A stretch of DNA of 64,000 bases. Source: Serratia bockelmannii (GTDB taxonomy: Bacteria > Pseudomonadota > Gammaproteobacteria > Enterobacterales > Enterobacteriaceae). A program made the translations under genes and the position numbers. Every line of letters starts with the position of its first letter. The first letter of the stretch is position 1. The notes beneath the pieces are model-generated. The model searched no databases and had not been told where the DNA came from. It was given only the letters and a program-made list of their open reading frames with translations. The DNA lies in contig NZ_VOUX01000002.1 in NCBI RefSeq assembly GCF_008011855.1, forward strand, positions 186,001 through 250,000. Direction: 5' to 3'. Shown piece after piece: positions 43,771-54,703 of the stretch.

Positions 43771-43993
43771 ATATAACACTTTTTTGGCCGCCGCATCATT
43801 TTCACTGCGCTGACCAAACTCAGATGACACCAGCAGGAAAAAATGATAATTTGACATAAGAAAATTCCTAGTCCTGTTTGCATGATAATAATCACAATCC
43901 TCAACCATGCAATTCAAGTGGATATTCGCGCCAAGGGAATGCTTCTCAACCTTAATTATTCGACAGAACGACTTTGCAAAGAGTGACCTCCGT

Positions 43994-45073
43994 ATGAACG
44001 CCCGTTCTTATCAGGAATTACTGAACAGCAAGCAGCGCCTGGCATTATTTCTTTTTCTGATAATGAATGCCGCCTCTTCCGTATTTACATTATTGTTCCC
44101 TTTTAGGGATACGCCCGCATTTACCCTACCTTTATTATGTATACCGCTATTTTGTCTGGTAGCAGCGCTATTTTCTCTGCAAACGCCACGTAAATATTTG
44201 TGCAAACTCAACCTGTTCTCCAGCGTGCTTGGCCTGCTGTGGGCCGCACATATTTACGTTAAAAGTCAATATTGCTTGCCGAATAACCAAGATTTTTTAT
44301 TAATTAGTTTGTTCAGCATCTTTTTTATCAGCGCTATTTCTCTGACGGATAACTTTACCGCCTTTTGTTTACACGCCGTGCCTTCCGCAATGGTGATCCT
44401 GGCTTTAGACGGCATGCATAATACCCTGCGGATATTATTCACCACGCTATTACCTATTATCGCTTTCTCCATTCATCACCTGATGTTGAAACGCAGTGAA
44501 ATCTTTACCCACGCGCTGGTGGCCAACCTGTATAACGAGCGGGACAAATTCAATAATTTGAGCATGCTCGATCCCCTGACCGGCCTTTATAACCGGCGTG
44601 GCCTGGAAAATAAGATCACTATGCTGCTGGAACCGCAAACCGGCCGCCACTACGTGCTGCTGCTGGATATCGACCACTTCAAGGTCTACAACGACAGCTA
44701 CGGCCACGCCATGGGCGACCGGGCGCTGGTGCAGGTAGCGGTCGCCATTCGCGATGCGGTGCGTTCGCGCGACATCGTGGTGCGTTACGGCGGGGAAGAG
44801 TTTTTGGTGCTGCTGACCAACGTGCACGAAGGCTACGCGGCGCAACTGGCCGAACGGGTGCGCCAGCGGGTGGCGGAGCTGAACATCCCGCACGGCGCCA
44901 GTCCGCAGCACAGCGGCACGCTGACGCTCAGCGCCGGCATCTCCGCGCTGGAAAAACTGGACATCGAATCGGCGATAGGCGCAGCCGACGCCGCGCTCTA
45001 TCTGGCGAAGCACAGCGGCCGCAACAATATTCAGCTGGCGCAAAACGTCGAGCCCGCCGCCGTTCACCCTTAA
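43994..45073 (+). CDS. Membrane diguanylate cyclase
   Basis: A 359-residue c-di-GMP synthase. The N-terminal 185 residues hold about five to six transmembrane helices (MASE-like; for example ALFLFLIMNAASSVFTLLF and FLLISLFSIFFISAISL). The GGDEF domain has an intact active site (VRYGGEEFLVLL) and an RxxD inhibitory site (RSRD). The membrane half is distinctly AT-rich, the catalytic half GC-rich like its neighbours. The ATG at 43994 is chosen over an upstream in-frame start because the upstream part is not membrane-like; the ribosome site is weak. No associated phosphodiesterase. Confidence 0.88.
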   Translation: MNARSYQELLNSKQRLALFLFLIMNAASSVFTLLFPFRDTPAFTLPLLCIPLFCLVAALFSLQTPRKYLCKLNLFSSVLGLLWAAHIYVKSQYCLPNNQDFLLISLFSIFFISAISLTDNFTAFCLHAVPSAMVILALDGMHNTLRILFTTLLPIIAFSIHHLMLKRSEIFTHALVANLYNERDKFNNLSMLDPLTGLYNRRGLENKITMLLEPQTGRHYVLLLDIDHFKVYNDSYGHAMGDRALVQVAVAIRDAVRSRDIVVRYGGEEFLVLLTNVHEGYAAQLAERVRQRVAELNIPHGASPQHSGTLTLSAGISALEKLDIESAIGAADAALYLAKHSGRNNIQLAQNVEPAAVHP

Positions 45074-45099
45074 GCCGCCGCCGTAACGGCGCGGCGGCT
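45073..45099. terminator. Hairpin between the diguanylate cyclase and TetR genes
   Basis: AGCCGCCGC (45073-45081) pairs with GCGGCGGCT (45091-45099). It lies between two convergent genes, without a U tract. Confidence 0.5.
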
Positions 45100-45118
45100 G
45101 ACATCAACACTTATACGG

Positions 45119-45715
45119 CTATACGGCGGTGGAACGCAGCCCGTTCAGCAACAGGTTCAAACTGACCAAGGCTTGTTCCAGCCCCACGTCTTTTTCCGGA
45201 TGATGGGCGACCCACAGCGCGGCATCCATCAGTCCGCCGTTGATTAAATGCGCCAGCGATTCCGGCTCGGCGACGGCGATGCGCCGCTGCGCCATCAAGG
45301 CCTGCAATGCGCCCGTCATCCAGCTGATGCACGCCAGCTTGCTGGCCCGCAGATATTCAGCTCCCAGCACCGAAGGTGAATCACGCAACAGAATGCGTTG
45401 CGCTTGCGGCTCCGTCATCATGATCAGATAACCGCGGCAACGCGCCGCAAACGCCTCCCAGTCATCCGCAGTACTCGCGGTTATGTCAGCCAGATGCGCA
45501 TCCATCTCCGCGTCTATCGCCTGCACCACCGCCAGGAACAACCCCTTTTTATCGCCAAAATGGTGATAGAGCGCGCCGCGCGTCAGGCCGGCCTGGGCGG
45601 TGAGATCATCCATCACCGTCTCGGCATACCCCACGCTGCCAAACTGCCGGCGGGCCGCCGCCACCAGCTTTTGTCGGGTTTCTTCAATCATTTCGGTGCG
45701 CGCTTTACGTGCCAT
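45119..45715 (-). CDS. TetR-family transcriptional repressor
   Basis: A 198-residue repressor. The N-terminal helix-turn-helix (FGSVGYAETVMDDLTAQAGLTRGALYHHFGDKKGLFLAVV) is canonical TetR; the C-terminal ligand domain is of the TetR_C_33-like type. The ATG at 45715 follows GGAGTGGACCC. It is divergent from an MFS transporter with two similar palindromes in between, so it probably represses both genes until an exported compound binds. The ligand is unknown. Confidence 0.9.
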   Translation of the reverse strand: MARKARTEMIEETRQKLVAAARRQFGSVGYAETVMDDLTAQAGLTRGALYHHFGDKKGLFLAVVQAIDAEMDAHLADITASTADDWEAFAARCRGYLIMMTEPQAQRILLRDSPSVLGAEYLRASKLACISWMTGALQALMAQRRIAVAEPESLAHLINGGLMDAALWVAHHPEKDVGLEQALVSLNLLLNGLRSTAV

Positions 45716-45751
45716 GGGTCCACTCCGCCTCATTATTGATGACGTTATAAT

Positions 45752-45798
45752 TGACATACGCCATGTATGTCAATTAACGTAACATACGTGGCGTATGT
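45752..45798. promoter_or_regulatory. Twin TetR-type operators
   Basis: The palindromes at 45752-45772 (TGACATAC, 5 bp, GTATGTCA) and 45782-45798 (ACATACG, 3 bp, CGTATGT) share the ACATAC/GTATGT core. Their centres are 28 bp apart in the 136-bp gap between the divergent TetR and MFS genes. Confidence 0.8.
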
Positions 45799-45851
45799 CA
45801 ATGATGGACATTGAGCGAATACCGAGCCGCCAACATTCCGGAGCCCTTTCC

Positions 45852-47048
45852 ATGGCAAATCCTTATTTCAAACTGTTCAACGCCCCGGGCAGCAAGGCGT
45901 TTTCCTCTGCCGGGCTAATCGCGCGCCTGCCGGTCTCGATGACCGGTATCGGCATCATCACCATGCTCTCGCAGGTACGCGGGTCCTATTGGTTGGCGGG
46001 CGCGGTGGCAGCGACGTTCGCCTTTTCCATGGCGCTGCTTGCGCCGCAAATCGCGCGCGCGGCGGATCGTCACGGCCAAAGCCGCGTGTTGCCGTATGCC
46101 ACCGGGATCAGCGCGATCGCCCTGCTGCTGCTGTTGTTCTGCACCCACTATCGGGCACCGGACTGGACTCTGTTTGTCTTCGCCGCGCTCGCGGGCGGCA
46201 TGCCCAGCATCTCCGCGATGGTCAGGGCCCGCTGGAGCGAAATTTATCGCGGCACGCCACAGCTGCACACGGCATTTTCATTCGAGTCCGTATTGGACGA
46301 GGTGGCCTTTATCGTCGGCCCACCGATCGCCGTGGGGCTTAGCGTTTCACTCTTCCCAGAGGCCGGCCCTCTGGTGGCCGCGCTGCTTCTGGTAGCGGGC
46401 GTTGCGGCATTCGCCGCGCAAAAAAGCACCCAGCCCCCGGTTTACGCCCACAATAACCAGCGGCAGCGCGCCATCCTGACCATGCCGTCGATGCAGATCC
46501 TGGTGCTGGCGCTGATCGCCCTCGGCACCATCGTCGGCACCGTGGACGTCATCAGCGTGGCCTTCGCCGAGCAGCAAGGGCAGCCGGCCGCCGCCAGCAT
46601 CGTACTGTCGGTTTACGCGTTCGGCTCCTGCCTGGCCGGGCTGATTTTCGGCGCAATGAAGATCCCCGTCCCCTTGCCTCGTCTGTTCTTATACGCGGCG
46701 TTCGCCACCGCTTTCACCACCTTGCCGCTGCTGTGGGTGCACAATGTCTTAACGCTGGCGGCGTCGATGTTTGTCGCCGGATTGTTTTTTGCGCCGACCA
46801 TGATCGTTGCCATGGGGCTGGTTGAAAACATCGTGCCGCCCTCCCGGCTGACGGAAGGATTGACCTGGATGGTCACCGGCCTGGGGATAGGCGTGGCACT
46901 CGGCGCCGCATTGGCGGGCCTGGCGATCGACGCTGCGGGGATAACGGCCGGCTTTGGCGTCACGCTCACGGCCGGCCTGGTCGTACTGCTGGTGGCGGCC
47001 GGCGGCTACCGCTTAATGCAGCGAACGCTGGCCTTGAAAGCGGCGTGA
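45852..47048 (+). CDS. MFS transporter (putative efflux)
   Basis: A 398-residue, twelve-segment major facilitator protein (SAGLIARLPVSMTGIGIITML in the first helix, and ARAADRHGQSRVLPYATG as the loop 2-3 motif). The ATG at 45852 has CCGGAG about 10 nt upstream; an in-frame ATG at 45795 would overlap the operators and is less likely. Control by the divergent TetR gene suggests drug or metabolite export. Confidence 0.86.
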   Translation: MANPYFKLFNAPGSKAFSSAGLIARLPVSMTGIGIITMLSQVRGSYWLAGAVAATFAFSMALLAPQIARAADRHGQSRVLPYATGISAIALLLLLFCTHYRAPDWTLFVFAALAGGMPSISAMVRARWSEIYRGTPQLHTAFSFESVLDEVAFIVGPPIAVGLSVSLFPEAGPLVAALLLVAGVAAFAAQKSTQPPVYAHNNQRQRAILTMPSMQILVLALIALGTIVGTVDVISVAFAEQQGQPAAASIVLSVYAFGSCLAGLIFGAMKIPVPLPRLFLYAAFATAFTTLPLLWVHNVLTLAASMFVAGLFFAPTMIVAMGLVENIVPPSRLTEGLTWMVTGLGIGVALGAALAGLAIDAAGITAGFGVTLTAGLVVLLVAAGGYRLMQRTLALKAA

Positions 47049-47058
47049 ATCGCCCGCG

Positions 47059-47988
47059 CTAAGCGGTTTCCCAAATCGCCTTGCCCTGCCAGCGCCGTTC
47101 GATCGCCGTCAGAAACAGTTTCACCTTGGGGGAGAGATGGCGCCGGCTGGGATAGACGGCGCAGATCGGCGGCCCCGGGCGACAATAGCGCTCCAGCACC
47201 GGCACCAGCGTGCCGGCCGCAATCTGCTCGCCGACCAGAAACGCCCCCACTTGGCACAGGCCGGCCCCGGCGACGGCCGCATCCCGCAAGGCCTCGACGT
47301 TGTTGAAACGCATCCGGCCGCGCACCGGCTGTTCGTGCAGTTGGCCGTTGACCAAATAGCGCCAGGGCGCCGGCAGCCCCTGATGGCTGAAGACCAGCGT
47401 CTCGTGATCGCCCAACGCCTCCGGTTTCGCAGGCGTGCCGTAGCGCGCCAGATAGTCCGGCGCCGCGCAGGTGATTAGGCGATGCGGCGCGAGCACTCGC
47501 CGCACCAGCCGGCTGTCGTCGCTGCCGCCGACCCGGATAGCTACGTCGATGCCGTCGCGCACCAGATCGCTGTACTCATCGGAGAAGCTGACGTCGGCGT
47601 CCACCTCCGGCCACTGTGCCAAAAACTCCCGTAAAATCGGCAGGATATGCAACCGCCCCAGCGAGACCGGCAGATCCAACCGCAGCCGCCCGCGCGGGGT
47701 TTGCCGCCGCGTATTGAGCGCCGTTTCCGCCTCTTCGGCCTGCGACAGGATGCGCTGCGCATACTCGTAAAACACCGCGCCGTCTTCGGTCAGGCTGACG
47801 CTGCGCGTGGTGCGCTGCAGCAGCCGGGTCGCCAATCGCTCCTCCAATCGGTTCACGCATTTGCCCGCCGCCGATCGGGAGATGCCCAGCCTCTCGGCCG
47901 CCAGCGTGAAGCTGCAGGCGTCGGCGACGCGGATGAACACCAGCAGGTCAGTCAGGTTATCTAACGGCATAGACGGTAAATTAGCCAC
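47059..47988 (-). CDS. LysR-family transcriptional regulator
   Basis: A 309-residue LysR protein: winged helix DLLVFIRVADACSFTLAAERLGISRSAAGKCVNRLEERLATRLLQRTTRSVSLTEDG, then the substrate-binding domain. The start is GTG at 47988 with GGGGA at 7 nt; an ATG six codons further (MPLDNL) is possible. It is divergent from an MFS transporter with 90 bp between, the probable target. Its stop lies 10 bp past the convergent MFS gene of the TetR pair. Confidence 0.9.
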   Translation of the reverse strand: MANLPSMPLDNLTDLLVFIRVADACSFTLAAERLGISRSAAGKCVNRLEERLATRLLQRTTRSVSLTEDGAVFYEYAQRILSQAEEAETALNTRRQTPRGRLRLDLPVSLGRLHILPILREFLAQWPEVDADVSFSDEYSDLVRDGIDVAIRVGGSDDSRLVRRVLAPHRLITCAAPDYLARYGTPAKPEALGDHETLVFSHQGLPAPWRYLVNGQLHEQPVRGRMRFNNVEALRDAAVAGAGLCQVGAFLVGEQIAAGTLVPVLERYCRPGPPICAVYPSRRHLSPKVKLFLTAIERRWQGKAIWETA

Positions 47989-48078
47989 GATTTGTCCCCA
48001 ATGTTGCGCATTCAGGCCAGTTTATCAGTCATTTTGGCGCGGATACACTGAGGTTCTTCATCTGTTGGGAGAGTCATT

Positions 48079-49281
48079 ATGAGTGCCTTACATGCCGTCG
48101 GCGGCGCAAAACCCTGGCTGGCGACCTTCGCCATCGGCCTGGCCACCTTCACCGTCGTTACCGCAGAAATGCTGCCCGTCGGGCTGCTGACCCCGATCGT
48201 CAGCACCCTGAACGCGACGATCGGCCGCGCCGGATTGCTGATTTCCCTGCCGGCCCTGTTCGCCGCGCTGTTCGCCCCGCTGATGGTGCTGGGCGCCCGG
48301 CGCACGGACCGCCGCAGCCTGTTGGTGGGCTTTCTGCTTTTGCTGATCGCCGCCAACCTGCTGGCCGCCTCCGCCACCTCCATGGCGCTGCTGCTCGCCG
48401 CACGCATCCTGCTGGGCTTTTGCATCGGCGGTATCTGGGCCATCGCCGGCGGGTTGGCAGAACGCCTGGTGCCGCCGGCCTCCGTTGGGTTGGCGCTGTC
48501 CGTCATCTTCGGCGGCGTAGCGGCGGCCTCGGTGTTCGGCGTGCCGCTCGGAGTGTTCCTCGGCGAAGCGCTGGGCTGGCGCATGGCGTTTCTGGCGGTC
48601 GCCGTCCTGGCGGCGCTGACCCTGCTCCTACTGGTGTGCGTGCTGCCGCCGCTGCCGGTCACGCAGGCGATAAGCTGGCGGTCGTTCACCGCGCAGCGCG
48701 CGAATCGCCGACTGTTGACCGGGCTGCTGCTGACGTTTCTGCTGGTCGCCGGCCACTTTATGGCTTACACCTTTGTCCGCCCGCTGCTGCAGACGGTCGC
48801 CGGCATCGAGAGCCGCTGGGTGGGGCCGCTGCTGTTCGCCTACGGCGTCGCCGGTATCGCCGGGAATTTCATCGCCGGCCAGGCCGCCGCCAAACGGCTG
48901 CACCGCACCCTGGCGCTGATCGCCCTCGGGCTGGCGCTCGCCGTCCTGCTGCTGCCGCTGCTGGGCCACGCGCCGCTGAACGGCAGTGCCTTCCTCCTGC
49001 TGTGGGGCATCGCCTACGGCGGCGTTTCCGTTTCACTGATGGCATGGATGCTCAAGGCGGCCCCCGACGCGGTCGAGGTCGCCTCTTCGCTGTATATCGC
49101 GCTGTTTAATCTGGCGATTTCCTGCGGTTCACTGGCGGGCGGACTGGTGGTGGATGCCGGAGGCTTGACGATAAACGGCGTGCTGTCCGGCATGGTGCTG
49201 CTGCTGGCGTTGGCGATCCTGATGCGAACCCGCCCGCAGGCGCTGACAACGGCGGCGAAGGCCGATTCGCCGCCGGGTTGA
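48079..49281 (+). CDS. DHA1-family MFS transporter
   Basis: A 400-residue, twelve-helix transporter of the AraJ/YdhP/NepI-like group: FTVVTAEMLPVGLLTPI in helix 1, GARRTDRRSLLVGF as motif A, and ARILLGFCIGGIWAIAGGLAERLVPP as the motif C region. The substrate is unknown; relatives export sugars, purines or drugs. It is divergent from the LysR gene. GGGAGAG precedes the ATG. It ends 1 bp before the convergent fucP stop. Confidence 0.87.
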   Translation: MSALHAVGGAKPWLATFAIGLATFTVVTAEMLPVGLLTPIVSTLNATIGRAGLLISLPALFAALFAPLMVLGARRTDRRSLLVGFLLLLIAANLLAASATSMALLLAARILLGFCIGGIWAIAGGLAERLVPPASVGLALSVIFGGVAAASVFGVPLGVFLGEALGWRMAFLAVAVLAALTLLLLVCVLPPLPVTQAISWRSFTAQRANRRLLTGLLLTFLLVAGHFMAYTFVRPLLQTVAGIESRWVGPLLFAYGVAGIAGNFIAGQAAAKRLHRTLALIALGLALAVLLLPLLGHAPLNGSAFLLLWGIAYGGVSVSLMAWMLKAAPDAVEVASSLYIALFNLAISCGSLAGGLVVDAGGLTINGVLSGMVLLLALAILMRTRPQALTTAAKADSPPG

Positions 49282-49282
49282 A

Positions 49283-50512
49283 TCAGGCGCGGCGCTGCCG
49301 CAGGCCGTAAACCAGCACCACCGCGAAACACAGCAGCGGCAGCAGATAAGAGAGCGCGGTACTGTAACGGTCGGCCAGCGCCCCCATAAAGTACGGCATG
49401 ATGGCGCCGCCGACGATCGCCATGATCATAAAGGAGCTGGCGCGCTTGGTGTGTTTACCCAGGTTTTTCACCCCCAGGGCGAAAATGGTCGGGAACATGA
49501 TCGACATAAAGAAGAACACCGCGATCAGCGCCACCACCGACACGCCATCGACGCTCAGCATCACCACGCCGCACAGCGCGATGTTGATCAGCGCATAGGC
49601 CGCCAGCAGCGTCGCCGGTTTGACTCGCCCCATCAGCCAAGTGCTGAAGAAGCGCCCGACCATAAAGCAGATCATGGCGATCGACAGCAGGTAAGAGGCG
49701 CTCTGGTTAGACACCTCGCGCCAGTGCTCGGTGGCATAGTTGATGAAAAACGCCCCGACGCCCACCTGCGCCGCCACGTAGAAGAACTGTGTGATAACCC
49801 CGCCGACGAAATGCGGATGCTGCCACAATCCCTGCGCTATCACGCCATGCACCGGTTTTTCCTCCTCGCGGATCGCCGGCAGCCGGGTGCGGCTGAACAA
49901 CAGCGCGATCAGCAGCACCAGCACGGCGATCGCCACATAGGTCATCTTCACCGCGCTCTGATCGCCGTCGCCGGCGGACTGGCTGGCGGAGAAGAACAGC
50001 GTGCCGCCGATCAGCGGGCCGATAAACTGCCCGAGGCCGTTGAACGACTGGGCCAGGTTGAGCCGCCGTTCGGCACCCTGCGCATCGCCCAGCACCGTGG
50101 CGTACGGGTTGGCCGCCGTTTCCAGGCAGCCCAGGCCGCTGGCGATAACGAACAGCGCGAACAGGAATACGCCGAAGCTGTTGGCCGACGCCGCCGGCAC
50201 GAACAGCAGCGCCCCCAGCGCATACAGGCACAGCCCGACCAGAATGCCCGCCTTATAGCCCTTGCGATCCATAAAGTACCCGGCGGGCAGCGCCACCAGG
50301 AAATAGGCGCCGAAATAGGCCGCCTGCAGCAGCCCCGACTGCGCCTTGGTGACGTGCAACGTCTCCTGAAAATGTTTGTTTAATACGTCCAGCAGGCCAT
50401 AGGACAGCCCCCACATGAAGAACAGGCTGGTGACCAGGATAAAGGCCCAGCGCAGATTGGCGGTCACGGGGACGCCCGGCTGCGCGGAGGCCGCACTTTT
50501 TTCAGCAAGCAT
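49283..50512 (-). CDS. fucP: L-fucose:proton symporter
   Basis: A 409-residue FucP-type MFS permease: FFMWGLSYGLLDVLNKHFQ in helix 1, RKGYKAGILVGL, GCLETAANPYATVLGD (FucP motif) and LNLAQSFNGLGQFIGPLIGG. It imports L-fucose with a proton. It is the last gene of the seven-gene fucose operon, 40 bp after the mutarotase gene. Confidence 0.9.
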   Translation of the reverse strand: MLAEKSAASAQPGVPVTANLRWAFILVTSLFFMWGLSYGLLDVLNKHFQETLHVTKAQSGLLQAAYFGAYFLVALPAGYFMDRKGYKAGILVGLCLYALGALLFVPAASANSFGVFLFALFVIASGLGCLETAANPYATVLGDAQGAERRLNLAQSFNGLGQFIGPLIGGTLFFSASQSAGDGDQSAVKMTYVAIAVLVLLIALLFSRTRLPAIREEEKPVHGVIAQGLWQHPHFVGGVITQFFYVAAQVGVGAFFINYATEHWREVSNQSASYLLSIAMICFMVGRFFSTWLMGRVKPATLLAAYALINIALCGVVMLSVDGVSVVALIAVFFFMSIMFPTIFALGVKNLGKHTKRASSFMIMAIVGGAIMPYFMGALADRYSTALSYLLPLLCFAVVLVYGLRQRRA

Positions 50513-50552
50513 GGTGATACCCTCGTATCGTCTGGCGATGATGATGTTGGCG

Positions 50553-52526
<1,974 letters not shown>

Positions 52527-52540
52527 GCGATCCTCCCGCC

Positions 52541-53818
52541 TCACCCGCGGAACCGATACTGCTCGATCGACGACGGATGCATCTCGATCGAATAGCCGGG
52601 ACGGCTCGGCGGCATGTAGGCCGCGCCGTTGATCACGCAGGGATCGACAAAGTGTTCATGCAAATGATCGACGTACTCGATCACCCGGCCTTCGTGGGTG
52701 CCGGCGATGCACAGGTAGTCGATCATCGACAGGTGCTGCACGTACTCGCACAGCCCGACGCCACCAGCGTGCGGGCAGACCGGCAGCTGGTATTTGGCCG
52801 CCATCAGCATCACCGCCAGCACTTCGTTGACGCCGCCGAGACGGCAGGCGTCGATCTGCACCACGTCTACCGCGCCACGCATGATGAACTGCTTGAACAT
52901 GATGCGGTTCTGACACATCTCACCGGTGGCCACCTTGACCGGCGCCACCCCTTCGCGGATGCGGCGATGCCCTTCCACGTCGTCCGGGCTGGTCGGCTCT
53001 TCGATAAACCAGGGTTTGGCGAACGCCAGATGCTTCACCCACGGAATGGCTTCGTCCACTTCCCACACCTGGTTGGCGTCGATCATCAGCCGGCGATCCG
53101 GGCCGATCACCTCGCGGGCGATGCGCACCCGGCGGATGTCGTCTTCCAGATCGCGCCCGACCTTCAGCTTCAGGTAGGAGAAACCGGCGTCGACCGCTTC
53201 CTGGCACAGGCGGCGCAGCTTGTCGTCCGGGTAGCCCAGCCAGCCGGCGGAGGTGGTGTAACAGGGATACCCCTCCTGCAGCAGCCGCTCCAGGCGCCGC
53301 TCTTTGCCCTCGGCCCGCTGTTTCAGCAGCGCCAGCGCCTCCTGCGGCGTGATGCAGTCGGTGATGTAACGGAAGTCGATGCAGCGCACCAGTTCCTCCG
53401 GCGTCATCTCCGCCACCAGCCGCCACACCGGCTTGCCGACCGATTTGGCCCACAGATCCCACACCGCGTTGACCACCGCGCCGGTCGCCAGGTGAATGGC
53501 ACCTTTGTCCGGCCCGATCCAGCGCAGCTGGCTATCGCTGGTGAAGCGCCGCCAGAAGGCGCCCATATCGGCGGCGATCGTCTCCAGCCGCTCACCGACG
53601 ATCTGATGCTCCAGCGCGCGGATCGCCGCGCAGCAGATCTCGTTGCCGCGGCCGATGGTGAACGTCAGTCCGTGGCCGCTGAGATCCGCGCGATCGGTCT
53701 CCAGGATCACGTAGGCGGCGGAATAGTCGGGATCCGGATTCATGGCGTCGGATCCGTCCAGCCCCAGCGACGTGGGGAAACGAATGTCTTCAACCCGCAG
53801 TGCGGTAATGGTGGTCAT
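52541..53818 (-). CDS. L-fuconate dehydratase
   Basis: A 425-residue enolase-superfamily acid-sugar dehydratase that makes 2-keto-3-deoxy-L-fuconate. The family-specific start EDIRFPTSLGLDGSDAMNPDPDYSAAYV is diagnostic. Catalytic elements are the KxK in YLKLKVGRD, metal ligands in LMIDANQVWE, FIEEPTSPDD and TGEMCQNR, and the His of CPHAGGVGL. It is the strongest marker that the operon degrades L-fucose by the non-phosphorylating route. Confidence 0.93.
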   Translation of the reverse strand: MTTITALRVEDIRFPTSLGLDGSDAMNPDPDYSAAYVILETDRADLSGHGLTFTIGRGNEICCAAIRALEHQIVGERLETIAADMGAFWRRFTSDSQLRWIGPDKGAIHLATGAVVNAVWDLWAKSVGKPVWRLVAEMTPEELVRCIDFRYITDCITPQEALALLKQRAEGKERRLERLLQEGYPCYTTSAGWLGYPDDKLRRLCQEAVDAGFSYLKLKVGRDLEDDIRRVRIAREVIGPDRRLMIDANQVWEVDEAIPWVKHLAFAKPWFIEEPTSPDDVEGHRRIREGVAPVKVATGEMCQNRIMFKQFIMRGAVDVVQIDACRLGGVNEVLAVMLMAAKYQLPVCPHAGGVGLCEYVQHLSMIDYLCIAGTHEGRVIEYVDHLHEHFVDPCVINGAAYMPPSRPGYSIEMHPSSIEQYRFRG

Positions 53819-53832
53819 GGCGGCGCTCCCGG

Positions 53833-54678
53833 TTAAGCCTGTACGGTTTGCTGGCGCTGTTCGCCCAGCCCTTCAATGCCCAGACGCATCGTCTGGCCCG
53901 CCCGCAGGTAGATGGGCTGCGGTTTCTGCCCCATGCCGACGCCCGGCGGCGTGCCGGTGGAGATCACGTCGCCCGGCTGCAGGCTCATAAAGCGGCTGAG
54001 GTAACTGACGATCTGTGGAATGCGGAAGATCATGGTGCTGGTGTTGCCGTCCTGATAGCGCTTGCCGTCCACCTCCAGCCACAGGTTCAGGCTGTGTGGA
54101 TCGGCGATTTCGTCGGCGGTCACCAGCCAGGGGCCGATCGGCCCAAAGGTGTCGCAGCCTTTGCCCTTGTCCCAAGTGCCGCCGCGCTCAATTTGATACT
54201 CGCGTTCTGAGACGTCGTTGATCACGCAATAACCGGCGACGTGGCGCATCGCGTCCGCTTCGCTGATGTAGCGCCCGCCCAGGCCGATCACCACGCCCAG
54301 CTCCACTTCCCAGTCGGTTTTCTGCGAGCCGCGCGGGATCTCCACCCGGTCGTAGGGGCCGACCACCGCGCTGGTCCATTTGTTGAACACCACCGGTTCC
54401 TCAGGAATGGCCGCACCGGTCTCCGCCGCGTGATCGGCGTAATTCAGGCCGATGCAGATGAACTTGCCGATGCCGCCGACGCAGGCGCCGAGACGCGGCT
54501 GCCCCTCGACCAGCGGCAATGCGGCGCTGTCCAGCGCACGCAGTTTGGCGAGCGACGCCGGCAATAACGCGGCGCCCCCCACGTCGGCAATATGCTGCGA
54601 CAGATCGCGCAGGCGGCCCTGCGCATCCAACATGCCGGGGCGCTCTTGCCCAGGTTGCCCGTAACGTAAAAGTTTCAT
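53833..54678 (-). CDS. FAH-family hydrolase, probable 2,4-diketo-3-deoxy-L-fuconate hydrolase
   Basis: A 281-residue fumarylacetoacetate-hydrolase-fold enzyme: FICIGLNYADHAAE, WEVELGVVIG (metal Glu), YCVINDVSEREYQ, KGCDTFGPIGPWLVT, DVISTGTPPGVG. In the Xanthomonas-type pathway this family cleaves 2,4-diketo-3-deoxy-L-fuconate to pyruvate and L-lactate. Similar proteins are often misnamed ureidoglycolate lyase. The ATG at 54678 has GAGAGGAAG. Confidence 0.87.
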   Translation of the reverse strand: MKLLRYGQPGQERPGMLDAQGRLRDLSQHIADVGGAALLPASLAKLRALDSAALPLVEGQPRLGACVGGIGKFICIGLNYADHAAETGAAIPEEPVVFNKWTSAVVGPYDRVEIPRGSQKTDWEVELGVVIGLGGRYISEADAMRHVAGYCVINDVSEREYQIERGGTWDKGKGCDTFGPIGPWLVTADEIADPHSLNLWLEVDGKRYQDGNTSTMIFRIPQIVSYLSRFMSLQPGDVISTGTPPGVGMGQKPQPIYLRAGQTMRLGIEGLGEQRQQTVQA

Positions 54679-54703
54679 GCCTTCCTCTCTCAAAAATGGC
54701 GGC

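Noticed and set aside
43881-43901. A possible second Fur box before the diguanylate cyclase
   Set aside because: Only the first half resembles the consensus; too weak to call.
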